Positions 35,108-44,913 of a stretch of 64,000 nucleotides of DNA are shown piece after piece. Positions within the stretch are counted from its first letter, which is position 1; each line of letters opens with the position of its first letter. The stretch is from assembly GCA_963737015.1 (NCBI GenBank), contig CAVTQZ010000002.1:186001-250000 (forward strand), read 5' to 3'. Origin of the DNA: CAVTQZ01 sp963737015 (GTDB lineage Bacteria; Actinomycetota; Acidimicrobiia; Acidimicrobiales; UBA8190). The notes beneath the pieces are model-generated. The model did no database searches. It had not been told where the DNA came from and saw only the letters and a list, made by a program, of their open reading frames with translations. The position numbers and the translations under genes were made by a program.

Positions 35108-36820
35108 TCAGCCGTCGAGCTCGAGCAGCCTCGCCCGCCCGTTCGCCTCGAATTCCTTGCGAATGAGCTCGACATCCTCGGAGGTGAGCCGCCGGTACGC
35201 GCAGCCGCCGGCCGAAGCGCTCCGGCCTCCCTTTGCGTCGCGTGCAGGCGGGCGCCACCAGACCGGGTCGTCCGTCTTCCAACGCTCGGCCCGCAACGGG
35301 CGCTTGTCGAGCTTCCCGGTCCCCGTCAGGGGCAGGCGCTCGGCGATGCGCACGAAACGCGGTGCCCACTTGGTGCCGAGGTCCGATTGCGCCTCGAGGA
35401 ACTCGCAGAACGCTCCGGGATCGAAGTCGCTGCCGGGTGTGAGATGCAGGGCCGCCATCACCTGATCGTCGGTGCGCGGATCGGCGACGGGATAGACGGC
35501 CGCGGTGAGCACCCCGTCGAATCGGGCGAGGATCCGCTCGACGGGCGCTGCGGCGAAGTTCTCGCCGTCCACGCGCAACCAGTCGGCCGGACGTCCCGCG
35601 AAGTAGAAGAAACCGTCCTCGTCGCGGTAGCCGAGGTCGCCCGACCAGAACCATCCACCGCGCGTGCGCTCGGCCTCGGCCCGGGCGTTCTCGTAGTAAC
35701 CCTCGAACCGTCCGACACCGTCGCGGCTAACGATCTCGCCGATCGCGTCGGACGAGTTCAGCAACCGGCCCTGTTCGTCGAACTGCGCCCTCGCGCACTC
35801 CTGCCCCGTCGAGGGGTCGGCGATGATCACGTCGGTCCCCTCCGGTGGTTTGCCGAGAGCGTTTCGCGGTGTGCCCGGCACCCGCGACATGGAGATCGCC
35901 CCCTCGCTCGATCCGTACCCCTCGACGATCGTGCAGCCGAACCGCGCCTGGAACACCTTTATGTCCTGGGGCGAGGCGTCGGTGCCGAAGCCGAGGCGCA
36001 GCGGCGTCTCCGCGTCGTCGGGCGATGCCGGGGTGGCGAGGATGTGCGCGAGCGCACGCCCCACGTAGCTGAAGTACGTGACGCCGTAGCGGCTCACGTC
36101 TTCGATGAACCCGGAGGCGCTGAACCGCGGCCGCAGCACGAGCGTCGCCCCCGCGGCGATCGCCGGCACGACGCATGCAAAGAGCGCGTTGCCGTGGAAC
36201 ATCGGCATCGGGCAGTACAGGACGTCGTCGGGCCCGAACCCTGATCCCTGCACCATCACCGAAGCCGCCCGTGCGACACGCCGCTGGCTCACGCGAACCG
36301 CCTTCGGCGCACCGGTCGATCCGGAGGTGAACAGGAGCAGGTACAGCGTCTGCGACGGCGGTAGCCCGCTCATGTCGACCTCGTCGGTCACGCCGGGCTC
36401 TTTCGAGGTGCCCTCGATCAGCGCGTCATAGTCCGCGCTCTGCGACACGAGCACGCGCTCGGGCGCAACGCCGACATCGAGCCCCTCCAACAGGTGCACC
36501 TGGTCCGCGGAGGTCACTATCAATTGGCAGTCGGTGTGAGCCACGTCTGCGGCCAGCTCCTCGCCGCGCCGCGTGGGATTGATCCCGACGAGGGTCGCGC
36601 CGCAGAAGGCCGCCCCGCCGAGGAGGAACAGGAACTCGGGGATGTTCTCCAGGAGCACTCCGACGTGGAAGGGCCCCGGTCGCCTCATGCGCTCCAGCAA
36701 CCGGGCGCGCACCTTGGACTCCTCCACGATCTCACGCCAGCTCCACGAGGAGTCACCGAATCGCAAGCCGACGTTGTCGTCGGACTGACGCGCGGCGAGG
36801 AGCTCGGCGACGCTCGGCAC
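35108..36820 (-). CDS. Acyl-CoA synthetase, FadD17-like
   Basis: 570 residues, GTG start at 36820. ANL-superfamily motifs: LLLFTSGSTGAPKAVR (P-loop), VEGYGSSEGAIS, WSGDLGYRDEDGFFYFAGR, and GTGKLDKRPL holding the adenylation lysine. It activates a carboxylic acid as an adenylate and passes it to CoA. It is closely similar in layout and many blocks (GINPTRRGEEL; FSASGFIEDVSRYGVTYFSY) to the ligase at 59985-61832, so the two are paralogues of the FadD17 type, which in mycobacteria is tied to sterol and fatty-acid metabolism. Substrate not determined. Confidence 0.9.
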   Translation of the reverse strand: MPSVAELLAARQSDDNVGLRFGDSSWSWREIVEESKVRARLLERMRRPGPFHVGVLLENIPEFLFLLGGAAFCGATLVGINPTRRGEELAADVAHTDCQLIVTSADQVHLLEGLDVGVAPERVLVSQSADYDALIEGTSKEPGVTDEVDMSGLPPSQTLYLLLFTSGSTGAPKAVRVSQRRVARAASVMVQGSGFGPDDVLYCPMPMFHGNALFACVVPAIAAGATLVLRPRFSASGFIEDVSRYGVTYFSYVGRALAHILATPASPDDAETPLRLGFGTDASPQDIKVFQARFGCTIVEGYGSSEGAISMSRVPGTPRNALGKPPEGTDVIIADPSTGQECARAQFDEQGRLLNSSDAIGEIVSRDGVGRFEGYYENARAEAERTRGGWFWSGDLGYRDEDGFFYFAGRPADWLRVDGENFAAAPVERILARFDGVLTAAVYPVADPRTDDQVMAALHLTPGSDFDPGAFCEFLEAQSDLGTKWAPRFVRIAERLPLTGTGKLDKRPLRAERWKTDDPVWWRPPARDAKGGRSASAGGCAYRRLTSEDVELIRKEFEANGRARLLELDG

Positions 36821-36915
36821 GGCACGAGACGTTACCTGTGATGCAGAACCGCACCGCCGGGCCCGGTGCCGGTGCCGGAACCTCCGGGCTGCTAATACGG
36901 CACCGTGAAAGAACA

Positions 36916-37323
36916 GTGAACGACGAGGAGCTGCGCACGCTGGCGGAGATGATGCCGTTCGCGCTCGCCTGCGACATTCGGATCGAGAGCGCCTCCAAGG
37001 AGACCGTCAGAGCGAGCATGCCCTGGGCGCCGGAACGGTGCACCGCCGCGGGGATCCTCCACGGAGGGGCGCTCATGACGCTCGCCGACAGCTCCGCTGC
37101 GATCTGCGCGTACCTGAACCTGCCCGAGGGGGCGAGCACTTCGACGATCGAGTCGAAGACGAATTTCTTCAGGGCTGTGCGCTCGGGAGACGTGCACACG
37201 CTTTCGCGCCCATTGCACAGCGGGCGCACGACGATCGTCGTGCAGACCGACATCGTGGACGAGGACGCGAGCCCCGTGGCACACGTCGTGCAGACCCAAG
37301 CGGTGCTCAACCCCTCCGCCTAG
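36916..37323 (+). CDS. Hotdog-fold (PaaI/YbgC-like) acyl-CoA thioesterase
   Basis: 135 residues from GTG 36916; in-frame ATG codons at 36838 and 36841 give a longer, unlikely N-terminus. The hotdog core is clear: AAGILHGGALMTLADSSAAI with the catalytic HGG region, followed by ESKTNFFRAVRSGDV. It hydrolyses or regulates small acyl-CoAs. It is divergent from the FadD17-like gene, suggesting shared control. A three-copy 16-base tandem repeat lies downstream. Confidence 0.82.
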   Translation: MNDEELRTLAEMMPFALACDIRIESASKETVRASMPWAPERCTAAGILHGGALMTLADSSAAICAYLNLPEGASTSTIESKTNFFRAVRSGDVHTLSRPLHSGRTTIVVQTDIVDEDASPVAHVVQTQAVLNPSA

Positions 37324-37364
37324 CTTTCGTCCACCCGAGGCGCCATCTCTCAGCCGCGCCACCC

Positions 37365-37412
37365 GCTCGGCCCGCCGTGCGCTCGGCCCGCCATGCGCTC
37401 GGCCCGCCATCC
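37365..37412 (+). repeat. 16-base tandem repeat, three copies
   Basis: Three contiguous units starting GCTCGGCCCGCC (37365, 37381, 37397), 41 bases after the thioesterase stop and before the ABC exporter. Units differ at one or two bases. It is one of several short duplications behind stop codons in this window. Confidence 0.8.
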
Positions 37413-37524
37413 GCCCGGAGCTCCACCTGCGGCGAAGGCTCCGGCTACCCGGCGCCCCGACGGTCGATCCCGGAGCTTTGCGACGACTTGTCGGAAAGGC
37501 CCTACCGGTACGCTGCGTGGGCAA

Positions 37525-39543
37525 ATGGCGATGGGAATGAGTCACATGATGGGGGGCGGCCGCGGAGGTGGCGGCTGGGGCCTCATGAGGTCGTTGAGGC
37601 GCGATCAATCCGTGACTCAGCAGAAGCTTCCGCCGGGCATCCTCCGTCGCATCGCGCGCTTCGCCGCCCCGTACCGCCGCATGCTCACGATCTTCCTCGT
37701 CCTCATCGTCCTCGACGCCGTGATAGGTGCGGCCAACCCTCTCATCTACAGGGCGATCGTCAACTCGATAGTCCGGGCGATCCGGATCCGCTCGGCGGTC
37801 GATCACGAGACACACGTCATCGTGCTCCTCGCGGTGATCGTGGGTCTGTTGGCGATCGTGGATGCAGGCTTGTCCCTCTGGCAGAGATGGGTGTCGGCCC
37901 GTATAGGCGAAGGGCTCATCTTCGACATGCGGGCCAAGGTCTTCGAGCACGTGCAACGCATGCCGATCGCGTTCTTCACGCGCACTCAGACCGGAGCCCT
38001 CGTCTCCCGGCTCAACAACGACGTGCTCGACGCTCAGCAGGCTTTCACCGACACGTTCAACTCCGTGGTCAGCAATATCATCGGTGTAGGCATAACGCTC
38101 GGCGCGATGTTCATCCTCTCGTGGCCCATCACCCTCGTTGCGCTCGCTCTGTTACCTGTGTTCCTCGTACCGGCGCGCTTCGTCGGCCGGCGGATCGCCT
38201 CGCTCACACGTGAGAGCTACAACCTCAACGCCAAGATGACCAACACCATGACCGAACGCTTCAACGTATCGGGAGCGCTTCTCGTGAAGCTGTTCGGCCA
38301 TCCGCGGCGTGAGGTAGCCGACTTCGAGGAGAAGGCGGGCAGGGTCCGCGACATCGGAGTGACGGTCGCCATCTACGGAAGGGTGTTCATGGTGGCGCTG
38401 CTGCTGATGGCATCGCTCGCGATAGCCGTCGTGTACGGCTGGGGCGGCCTGCTCTCCGCTCACGGGAGCCTCACGATCGGAACCCTCGTCGCCCTCACCG
38501 CATACTTGAACAGGCTCTACGGCCCTCTGACGGCACTCTCGAACGTGCAGGTAGACGTCATGACCGCCCTCGTGTCCTTCGACCGCGTTTTCGAGGTCCT
38601 AGACCTTCCTCCGATGATCGACGAGAAGGCCGACGCCGCACCGATTCCCCGCGGACCGACCCTCGTCGAGCTGGACCACGTCGACTTCTCCTATCCGACG
38701 GCGGAGGAGGTTTCTCTGGCTTCGCTCGAGTCGGTGGCGGTGCTCGACCAGGCTCCTTCCAACCCCGTCCTCTTCGACGTGTCGTTCCGCGCCGAGCCGG
38801 GACAACTCGTCGCCCTTGTCGGGCCGTCGGGCGCAGGCAAGACGACGATCAGCCACCTCGTGCCGCGCCTGTACGACGTTCGTTCGGGTGCCGTGCGGAT
38901 AAACGGGGTCGATGTGCGCGACGCCACGTTGGACTCGCTTCGCGACATCGTCGGCATGGTGACCCAGGACGCTCACCTCTTCCACGATTCGATCCGTGCC
39001 AACCTCCTCTACGCCATGCCCGGCGCCGATGACGAGGAGCTGACCGAGGCTCTGCGCGCCGCCCAGATCCTTCCTCTGGTCGAGTCGCTCCCGGATGGAC
39101 TCGACACGGTCGTCGGCGACCGCGGATACCGCTTGTCGGGCGGGGAGAAGCAGCGCATCGCCATCGCGCGGCTTCTCTTGAAGGCCCCGGACGTCGTGGT
39201 CCTCGACGAGGCCACCGCCCACCTCGACTCGGAGTCCGAGCTAGCGGTGCAACAGGCGCTCAAGACCGCCCTCGTAGGTCGGACCTCGATCGTCATCGCG
39301 CACCGTCTTTCCACGGTGCGCGAGGCGGACAAGATCCTCGTGGTGTCTGCCGGTCACATCGTCGAGGAGGGGACCCACGCCGAGCTTCTCGAGCGCGGCG
39401 GGCTCTACGCCGAGCTCTACCGCACCCAATTCGCCCAACAGGATCCGGCCTCCCGGGCGGACCTACACGACCGGCCGGTGCAGCCGAACGAGAACGGCCC
39501 GGAGCAGGGATTGGCCGAGGCGCTGGCGGCAACAGAGAGTTGA
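37525..39543 (+). CDS. ABC exporter, fused membrane and ATPase domains
   Basis: 672 residues from ATG 37525 (MAMGMSHMMGGGRGGG). Six-helix membrane domain to about 340 (LTIFLVLIVLDAVIGAANPL and later helices), then a nucleotide-binding domain: Walker A GPSGAGKTTI, signature LSGGEKQRIAIARLL, Walker B VVVLDEATAHLD, switch His in IAHRLSTV. The N-terminal Met/Gly stretch is unusual but common in actinobacterial lipid/multidrug exporters. Homodimeric export of a hydrophobic compound is likely; the substrate is unknown. It overlaps the HlyIII gene by four bases. Confidence 0.93.
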   Translation: MAMGMSHMMGGGRGGGGWGLMRSLRRDQSVTQQKLPPGILRRIARFAAPYRRMLTIFLVLIVLDAVIGAANPLIYRAIVNSIVRAIRIRSAVDHETHVIVLLAVIVGLLAIVDAGLSLWQRWVSARIGEGLIFDMRAKVFEHVQRMPIAFFTRTQTGALVSRLNNDVLDAQQAFTDTFNSVVSNIIGVGITLGAMFILSWPITLVALALLPVFLVPARFVGRRIASLTRESYNLNAKMTNTMTERFNVSGALLVKLFGHPRREVADFEEKAGRVRDIGVTVAIYGRVFMVALLLMASLAIAVVYGWGGLLSAHGSLTIGTLVALTAYLNRLYGPLTALSNVQVDVMTALVSFDRVFEVLDLPPMIDEKADAAPIPRGPTLVELDHVDFSYPTAEEVSLASLESVAVLDQAPSNPVLFDVSFRAEPGQLVALVGPSGAGKTTISHLVPRLYDVRSGAVRINGVDVRDATLDSLRDIVGMVTQDAHLFHDSIRANLLYAMPGADDEELTEALRAAQILPLVESLPDGLDTVVGDRGYRLSGGEKQRIAIARLLLKAPDVVVLDEATAHLDSESELAVQQALKTALVGRTSIVIAHRLSTVREADKILVVSAGHIVEEGTHAELLERGGLYAELYRTQFAQQDPASRADLHDRPVQPNENGPEQGLAEALAATES

Positions 39544-40249
39544 GCGAGGACAAGGGCCGCTTCGGCGCTCCGGGCAAGGTCCCCCAGGTGCAAGCCGGCC
39601 CCGACTCGGTACTGGACGTACGTCCTTTGATGCGGGGCTGGTTGCACGTCGGCGCGCTCCTCGCTGCGCTCGTGGCAGGGCCCCTCCTCGCTTCGAGGGC
39701 GCCGACCCCCTGGACCGCCGCGGCACTTTCGATCTACGCCGCTTCGCTCGTCGCGCTCTTCGGGGTGAGCGCAGCCTTCCACCGGGTGCGGTGGTCGCCC
39801 CCCGCGCGCAGGCTCATGCGGCGCGCCGATCACTCGACGATCTTCGTCGCCATCGCCGGGACCTACACGGCGGTCGCTGCGCTCGCGCTCAGGGGTTGGG
39901 CGCAGATCCTCGTCCTGACCCTCGTGTGGGTGGGCACCGCCGTGGGCATCACGCTGAGGCAGGTTTGGCTCGACGCGCCCAAGTGGGCGGTGGCACTTCC
40001 TTATGTCGTGGTCGGCTGGGTCGCCCTGGCGGTCGTCCCGCAACTGGTGCGCGGCTTGCGAAGCGGTGGCTTCGCCCTGGTCCTCGCGGGGGCGCGATCT
40101 ACAGCGTGGGCGCGGTCGTCTATTCGTTGCGTCGTCCCAATCCGTTCCCCGGGGTCTTCGGTTACCACGAGCTCTTCCACCTGTGCACCGTGGCGGGAGC
40201 GACTCTGCACTTCGCTGCCATCAGTCTCTACGCTCTCCCGAGAGGCTGA
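39540..40249 (+). CDS. HlyIII/PAQR-type seven-helix membrane protein (frame break at 40088)
   Basis: About 236 residues after repair. The family pattern RGWLHVGALLAALVAGP, LFGVSAAFHRVRW, RADHSTIFVAIAGTYT and, at the end, GYHELFHLCTVAGATLHF is present, including the conserved His residues (AAFHR; HELFH) thought to bind metal. At 40088-40092 a run of five G is one short: AGGAIYSVGAVVYSL continues in the next frame. Start is TTG 39540 overlapping the ABC exporter stop, or ATG 39630. Role unknown; relatives are predicted membrane hydrolases or receptors. Confidence 0.82.
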
Positions 40250-40359
40250 AGCCCACCGGAGGGTCCGGCGTCTGCGCCGCGGCCGCCTCCTCCTGCCGTG
40301 ATTCCCGCAAATCGGGGCGCGCTATCGTTCGTGCGACTTCTCCGAGGAGGCGGTTTCGC

Positions 40360-40779
40360 GTGGACGAGGACGTGCGCTGGTTGGTCGACAGAGCCCGTAT
40401 CCGCGAGCTCACCGCAAGGTACAACCGCTGCTTCGACGACGGGGACACCGATGGTTTCGCCGCCACGTTCACGGAGGACGGGGTAATGGAGGTCGAGGGC
40501 GCCTTCAAGGTGGAGGGCCGGGCCGGCCTCGAAGAGATGTGCAGGAACACGCCCTACGGGATCGTCCACGTCACTGCGGACGCGACCGTCGAGGTCGACG
40601 GCGACCGTGCGGTTCAGGAGGTCACCGTGCTCGTGCTCAACCGCCCGAAGCCCGACGCTCCCGCAGACGAACGGGTCTCGGCTCTCTCGCGCAGCGGCCG
40701 GTACCGCGACGAGCTGGTGCGGACCGGCGATGGCTGGAGATTCGCACGCCGTACCGTCGCGCTCGACGGGGGAATCTGA
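40360..40779 (+). CDS. SnoaL/NTF2-like protein
   Basis: 139 residues. GTG at 40360 is favoured by GAGGAGG nine bases upstream; the frame is open far upstream, which is not coding. Sequence WLVDRARIRELTARYNRCFDDGDTDGFAATFTEDG is the classic start of the SnoaL-like fold, which forms a cone-shaped pocket used by cyclases, isomerases and dehydratases. Substrate unknown. It is followed after seven bases by the acyl-CoA ligase, so the two probably work together. Confidence 0.82.
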   Translation: MDEDVRWLVDRARIRELTARYNRCFDDGDTDGFAATFTEDGVMEVEGAFKVEGRAGLEEMCRNTPYGIVHVTADATVEVDGDRAVQEVTVLVLNRPKPDAPADERVSALSRSGRYRDELVRTGDGWRFARRTVALDGGI

Positions 40780-40786
40780 GCCGGAC

Positions 40787-42349
40787 TTGACGACACTGCT
40801 CACCGATCACCTGCGGGCACAGGCCGCGACCCACGGCGACCGTCTCGCCTACCGCGTCGTCGACGGAGGAGAGATGACCTTCGCCGAGTGGGAAGGCGAG
40901 TCGAACCGCGTTGGCCGCACGCTCGTCTCGCTCGGGGTGAAGAAAGGTGACCGCGTCGCGATCTACACGAGCGGTGAGGAAGCCCTGCGGTTCATGGTCG
41001 CCTACTCCGCCGTTCACAAGGCGGGGGCGGTGGCCGTCCCCACCAACACGCGGCTCGCGCACGCCGAGCTCGAGCGTCTGCTCGGCCACGCGGAAGTCTG
41101 CGCGGTCCTCACGGATTCCCAGCTCGCGCCGCTGGCCCAGAAGGTGGCGGACTCCCTCGACCACATCCGAAACGTCATCGTGGCCCCCGACCCGCTGGAC
41201 GGTGAGCATCCGGCTTGGTCGTGGGCCGACGGATCCGTCCGCGGTTTGGCGGCGGCTTCCGACACCAGCACCTTCCAGGAGCCGGTGACCGGCGACGATC
41301 TCGCCGACATCCTCTACACCTCCGGCACGACGGGGACCCCGAAGGGCGTGGCGATCCGGCACCGCAACGCGGCGCTCATTCCCGGAGCGCCGAACCCGAC
41401 CTATTCGGGCGAGTGCTGGCTGCATGGGAGCCCTCTTTTCACCTTCGCCGGCATCGGATTCGTCTACAACCCGATGCAGCTGGGCCTCCTCGGCGTCTAT
41501 CAGCCCCGGTTCGACGCGGAGAGATGGATCGAGGTCGTGGAGGAGATGCGGCCGCAGTTCGTGTTCCTGGTGCCCTCGATGGCGCAGTTGATCGTCGCCC
41601 ATCCCCGGTTCGAGGGATCGGACCTCTCGTCGATCCTCATCTGCGCGATCGGTAGCGCTCCTCTGGCGCCGGCGACCCTGCGCGCACTTCAGGAGCACAT
41701 GCCCGAAGCGGCCGTCTCGAACAGCTACGGGATGACGGAGGCGGGCGCGGCCTACTGCACGATGCCGAAGGGCGAGTCGCTCAAGCGGATCGGGTCGGTT
41801 GGCCAGCCCATGCCCCCCCTCGAGATCCGCATCGTCGACGAGGAAGGCGGAGAAGTGGCGATGGGCGAGGTGGGAGAGGCGTGGTTGCGCATGCCGGGAC
41901 GCGAACGCGAGTACTACCGCGATCCCGAAGCGACCGCGCGGACTTGGAACGACGGATGGCTCCTCACAGGTGACCTCGCGCGTCTCGACGAGGACGGATA
42001 CCTCTACATCGTCGGCAGGAAGAAGGACGTGATCATCCGCGGCGGAAACAACATCCACGCCACCGACGTAGAGGCTGTCCTACACGAACATCCCGCCGTC
42101 ATGGAGGCGGCGGTTGTCGGGATACCGCATCCCGTTCTGGGAGAGGACGTTGCCGCCGCTGTGGTGCTGTCGCCTGGCGCGTCCGTGACGGTCGAGGAGC
42201 TTCGCGAGCACTGCATTTCGAGGCTTGCGGACTACAAGTCCCCGAGGAAGATAGAGATCGTCGACGAGCTTCCCCGCAACGCGACCGGAAAGGTGCTGAA
42301 GGGCGAGCTGCGGGGGCGGCTCACCCCCGACTCCGTCGAAACTTCCTGA
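40787..42349 (+). CDS. Long-chain/aryl acyl-CoA ligase (FadD type)
   Basis: 520 residues; the likely start is TTG 40787 (LTTLLTDHLRAQAATHGD), seven bases after the SnoaL-like stop. ANL motifs: ILYTSGTTGTPKGVAI, SNSYGMTEAGAAY, WLLTGDLARLDEDGYLYIVGRKK, IRGGNNIHATDVEAVL and the final lysine in NATGKVLKGEL. It catalyses carboxylate activation to acyl-CoA through an adenylate. It is unlike the two FadD17-type ligases and closer to class-I broad-range ligases. It is last in the + strand operon exporter-HlyIII-SnoaL-ligase. Confidence 0.9.
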   Translation: MTTLLTDHLRAQAATHGDRLAYRVVDGGEMTFAEWEGESNRVGRTLVSLGVKKGDRVAIYTSGEEALRFMVAYSAVHKAGAVAVPTNTRLAHAELERLLGHAEVCAVLTDSQLAPLAQKVADSLDHIRNVIVAPDPLDGEHPAWSWADGSVRGLAAASDTSTFQEPVTGDDLADILYTSGTTGTPKGVAIRHRNAALIPGAPNPTYSGECWLHGSPLFTFAGIGFVYNPMQLGLLGVYQPRFDAERWIEVVEEMRPQFVFLVPSMAQLIVAHPRFEGSDLSSILICAIGSAPLAPATLRALQEHMPEAAVSNSYGMTEAGAAYCTMPKGESLKRIGSVGQPMPPLEIRIVDEEGGEVAMGEVGEAWLRMPGREREYYRDPEATARTWNDGWLLTGDLARLDEDGYLYIVGRKKDVIIRGGNNIHATDVEAVLHEHPAVMEAAVVGIPHPVLGEDVAAAVVLSPGASVTVEELREHCISRLADYKSPRKIEIVDELPRNATGKVLKGELRGRLTPDSVETS

Positions 42350-42387
42350 GCGCTTCCGCGCTCGCCTCGACCTTTCTCTTCTCCCTG

Positions 42388-42435
42388 CCTCTGGACCTTG
42401 GGGCCTCTGGACCTTGGGGCCTGTGGACCTCGGCC
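42388..42435 (+). repeat. 16-base tandem repeat, three copies
   Basis: Units CCTCTGGACCTTGGGG at 42388 and 42404, and a diverged third at 42420, filling the gap between the convergent ligase and acyl-CoA dehydrogenase up to the latter's stop codon. No T-run, so it is not a typical terminator. Confidence 0.85.
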
Positions 42436-43551
42436 CTACGCGTTCCCCCGTGAGGGCTCGTCGACCCCGATGATCAGGTCTGCGAGCCGGGCCCGTTCGA
42501 ATGCCTGAGCCCCGAACAAGAGGTCGTCCTGCTTGGCCCGCCGGTAGAGCAGATGGCAGTCGACGTCCCAGGTGAAGCCCACGCCGCCGTGGACCTGGAT
42601 CGACTCGGCTGTCACGAAGTTGGCTGCCTCCGCGACGTACCCCTTGCACATCGCCGCGGCACGCTCGCGACCCGGGTCCTCAGCGTCCGACGCCCAGGCT
42701 GCAAAGTGAGTCCCGACCCGCGCGAGCTCGACACGATGGAGCATGTCCGCAGCCTTGTGCTTTATGACCTGAAAGGTGGCGATCGGGCGGTCGAACTGCA
42801 CGCGCACCTTGGCGTACTCCACCGCCAGCTCGAGTGCCCTCTCCGAGGTCCCCACGAGCTCGGCGCACAGAGCGACGTTCAAGTCGTCGAGGACTCGCCG
42901 CCAGATGGCGGTCTGGTCGCCGGACGGCCCGACCCTCGTCGCGCGCCGGCCGTCGAGCGCGAGCCGCGCGACCTTACGCGTGACGTCGAGGGCGGGGACC
43001 GGCTCGCCGCCCGGCTCCTCGAGGAGGAACGTTGCAAGGCCTCCTCCTTCGTCCGCCACGACCAGGGCAAGGTCCGCCGAGGCACCGTCGAGAACGAAGG
43101 GCTTCGTGCCCGACAACACCCAGGAGTCCCCGTCGGCCTTGGCGGTTGCCCGCACCGACGAAAGAGGATCGCCGTGTCCCGGTTCCTCGACGGCGATGGT
43201 GGCGCGCTTTCGGCCTGCCGCGAGGTCCTCGAGGTGCTCGTCTACGCCGAGCCGCACGGCCGCGAGGGTCGCAGCGACAGCCGACGACGCGAACGGGCCC
43301 GGGAAGGGAAGCTTTCCGAGCTCCTCCTGCAGGACGACGAGATCCACCATCCCGAGCCCGAGACCGCCGGCTGACTCTGGTACCAACACGCCGAGCCAAC
43401 CGAGGTCGGCCATCTTGGCCCAGAGCTGTGGGGTCACCCCCACCTCGTCCTCGATCATCGAGCGCACGTAGCTGCCCGGTGCCTCCGCCGCCAGGGTGGT
43501 GCGTATCGCCGAGCGGAAGTCCTCCTGCTCGGCGGAGAAGGTGAAGTCCAT
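42436..43551 (-). CDS. Acyl-CoA dehydrogenase (short, 371 residues)
   Basis: An FAD-dependent acyl-CoA dehydrogenase: MDFTFSAEQEDFRSAIRTTL, LGWLGVLVPESAGGLGLG, VQFDRPIATFQVIKHKAADM and IQVHGGVGFTWDVDCHLLYRRA. In the central part the usual beta-domain substrate-binding motif is weak, and no classical catalytic Glu is obvious. This is typical of one half of the alpha-beta FadE heterotetramers used in sterol side-chain and ring degradation. A partner FadE would then be needed, perhaps the one at 44914 or 58781. It follows the thiolase gene by 46 bases in one operon. Confidence 0.88.
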   Translation of the reverse strand: MDFTFSAEQEDFRSAIRTTLAAEAPGSYVRSMIEDEVGVTPQLWAKMADLGWLGVLVPESAGGLGLGMVDLVVLQEELGKLPFPGPFASSAVAATLAAVRLGVDEHLEDLAAGRKRATIAVEEPGHGDPLSSVRATAKADGDSWVLSGTKPFVLDGASADLALVVADEGGGLATFLLEEPGGEPVPALDVTRKVARLALDGRRATRVGPSGDQTAIWRRVLDDLNVALCAELVGTSERALELAVEYAKVRVQFDRPIATFQVIKHKAADMLHRVELARVGTHFAAWASDAEDPGRERAAAMCKGYVAEAANFVTAESIQVHGGVGFTWDVDCHLLYRRAKQDDLLFGAQAFERARLADLIIGVDEPSRGNA

Positions 43552-43597
43552 GTCCTCGAGATGCTTCGGGCTCGTCGGGCTGCTTTAGGGCTATCGC

Positions 43598-44816
43598 CTA
43601 CGCGAGCCGTTCGATCACGGTCGCGTTCGCCTGGCCGCCACCTTCGCACATCGTTTGAAAGCCGTAGCGTCCTTTCGTCGCCGCGCAACTGGTTCAGCAG
43701 CGTCGTCATGAGCCGCACTCCGCTGGCTCCGAGGGGGTGTCCAATGGCTATGGATCCCCCGACCGGATTGAACTTGTCGGGATCCGGGGAGAAGGCGTGC
43801 GCCCACATGAGCGCGATGGCCGCGAACGCCTCGTTGCACTCGACGGCGTCGAAATCGTCGACCTTCATCTTCGAGCGTTCCAACAGCTTGCGAGTGGCGG
43901 GTACCGGCGCCGAGAGGACTATCGCGGCATCCTCGGCTGCGACCGCGAACGAGTGGAACCGGGCGAGGATCGGAAGGCCCAGTTTCTCCGCGACCGAACG
44001 TTCCGCGATCAGCATCGCTGCGGCGCCGTCCGTCATCTGCGACGAGTTGCCGGCTGTGATGTCAGGCGCCGTGTCCGGGTCGAAACTCTGCGCAGGCGGT
44101 AACGCCGCGAGCTTCTCCATTGTCGTGTCGCGCCTGATCCCCTCGTCGGCCGAGAGGACATCGCCGGTCTCCTTGCCCTCCTCGTCGCGGATGGGTACGG
44201 GGACTATCTCACCGGCGAAGTGGCCCGAGTCGGTCGCTTCAGCCGCGCGTCGATGGCTCTCGAGCGCGTACGCGTCCATCTCCTCGCGTGTGATCTTCCA
44301 CTGTTCCGCTAGCACCTGCGCAACGCGGAACTGCATCCACAGCCTTCCGTCGATCACATCCAGGAAGGACTTCGGGAACGGTCCGTCCCCTCCGCGTGCG
44401 TTCGACGCGAGCGGGACCCGGCTCATCGACTCGACTCCGCAGGCGATCACGAGGTCGTAGTGGCCGGCTGCCACTCCCGCGGCGGCAAAGTGCACCGCCT
44501 GTTGTGACGAACCGCACTGGCGGTCGACGGTGGTAGCCGGAACCGATTGCGGAAGACCCGCAGACACCCATGCATTTCGCGCCACGTTGGTGGATTGTTC
44601 GCCGACCTGCGATACGCAGCCGCCGATCACGTCGTCGATCCGCTCTGGGTCCACTCCCGTGCGCTCGACGAGATTCGAGAGGCCAAACGCAAGGAGGTCC
44701 GCCGGGTGCCAGTTGGCCAGAGCACCTCCGCGCTTGCCGAACGCGGTGCGCAGCGTGTCGACGATCACCGCCTCGCGAGGGGCCGTCACCTCGGGGACCT
44801 CGCCGTCACGCACCAT
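43598..44816 (-). CDS. Acetyl-CoA acetyltransferase / thiolase (frame break about 43660-43680)
   Basis: A thiolase II with nucleophile Cys101 in VDRQCGSSQQA, GGVESMSR-type loop (CGVESMSRVP) and GHPLGASG histidine. Near 43665-43680 the frame shifts by one extra base; in the next frame the protein continues GRYGFQTMCEGGGQANATVIERLA, supplying the second catalytic Cys and the stop at 43598. About 405 residues after repair. Uncorrected, the frame runs on to 43455 through the next gene. The annotated start ATG 44816 has an alternative GTG 44789 with a better ribosome site (GAGG, eight bases). It cleaves or forms beta-ketoacyl-CoA in degradation. Confidence 0.88.
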
Positions 44817-44875
44817 GCATTTCCGTCGCTCACCTGGGCCTCCTCCAATACGTGGTGAGCCAGTGTAGTAATTTC

Positions 44876-44893
44876 CCTGACGATGGTGTCAGG
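44876..44893. promoter_or_regulatory. Inverted repeat between divergent thiolase and FadE genes
   Basis: CCTGAC-GATGGT-GTCAGG, six-base arms with six-base spacer, in the 97-base gap between two divergent catabolic operons. This is the usual position and size for a TetR-type operator. The regulator is not in the window, and the site does not match the KstR/KstR2 consensus. Confidence 0.45.
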
Positions 44894-44913
44894 TCCGCGC
44901 GCCTCATGAGCTG

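Noticed and set aside
40637..42058. Minus-strand open frame opposite the acyl-CoA ligase
   Set aside because: It mirrors a gene with complete ANL motifs; its composition is Arg/His-rich and typical of an antisense shadow.
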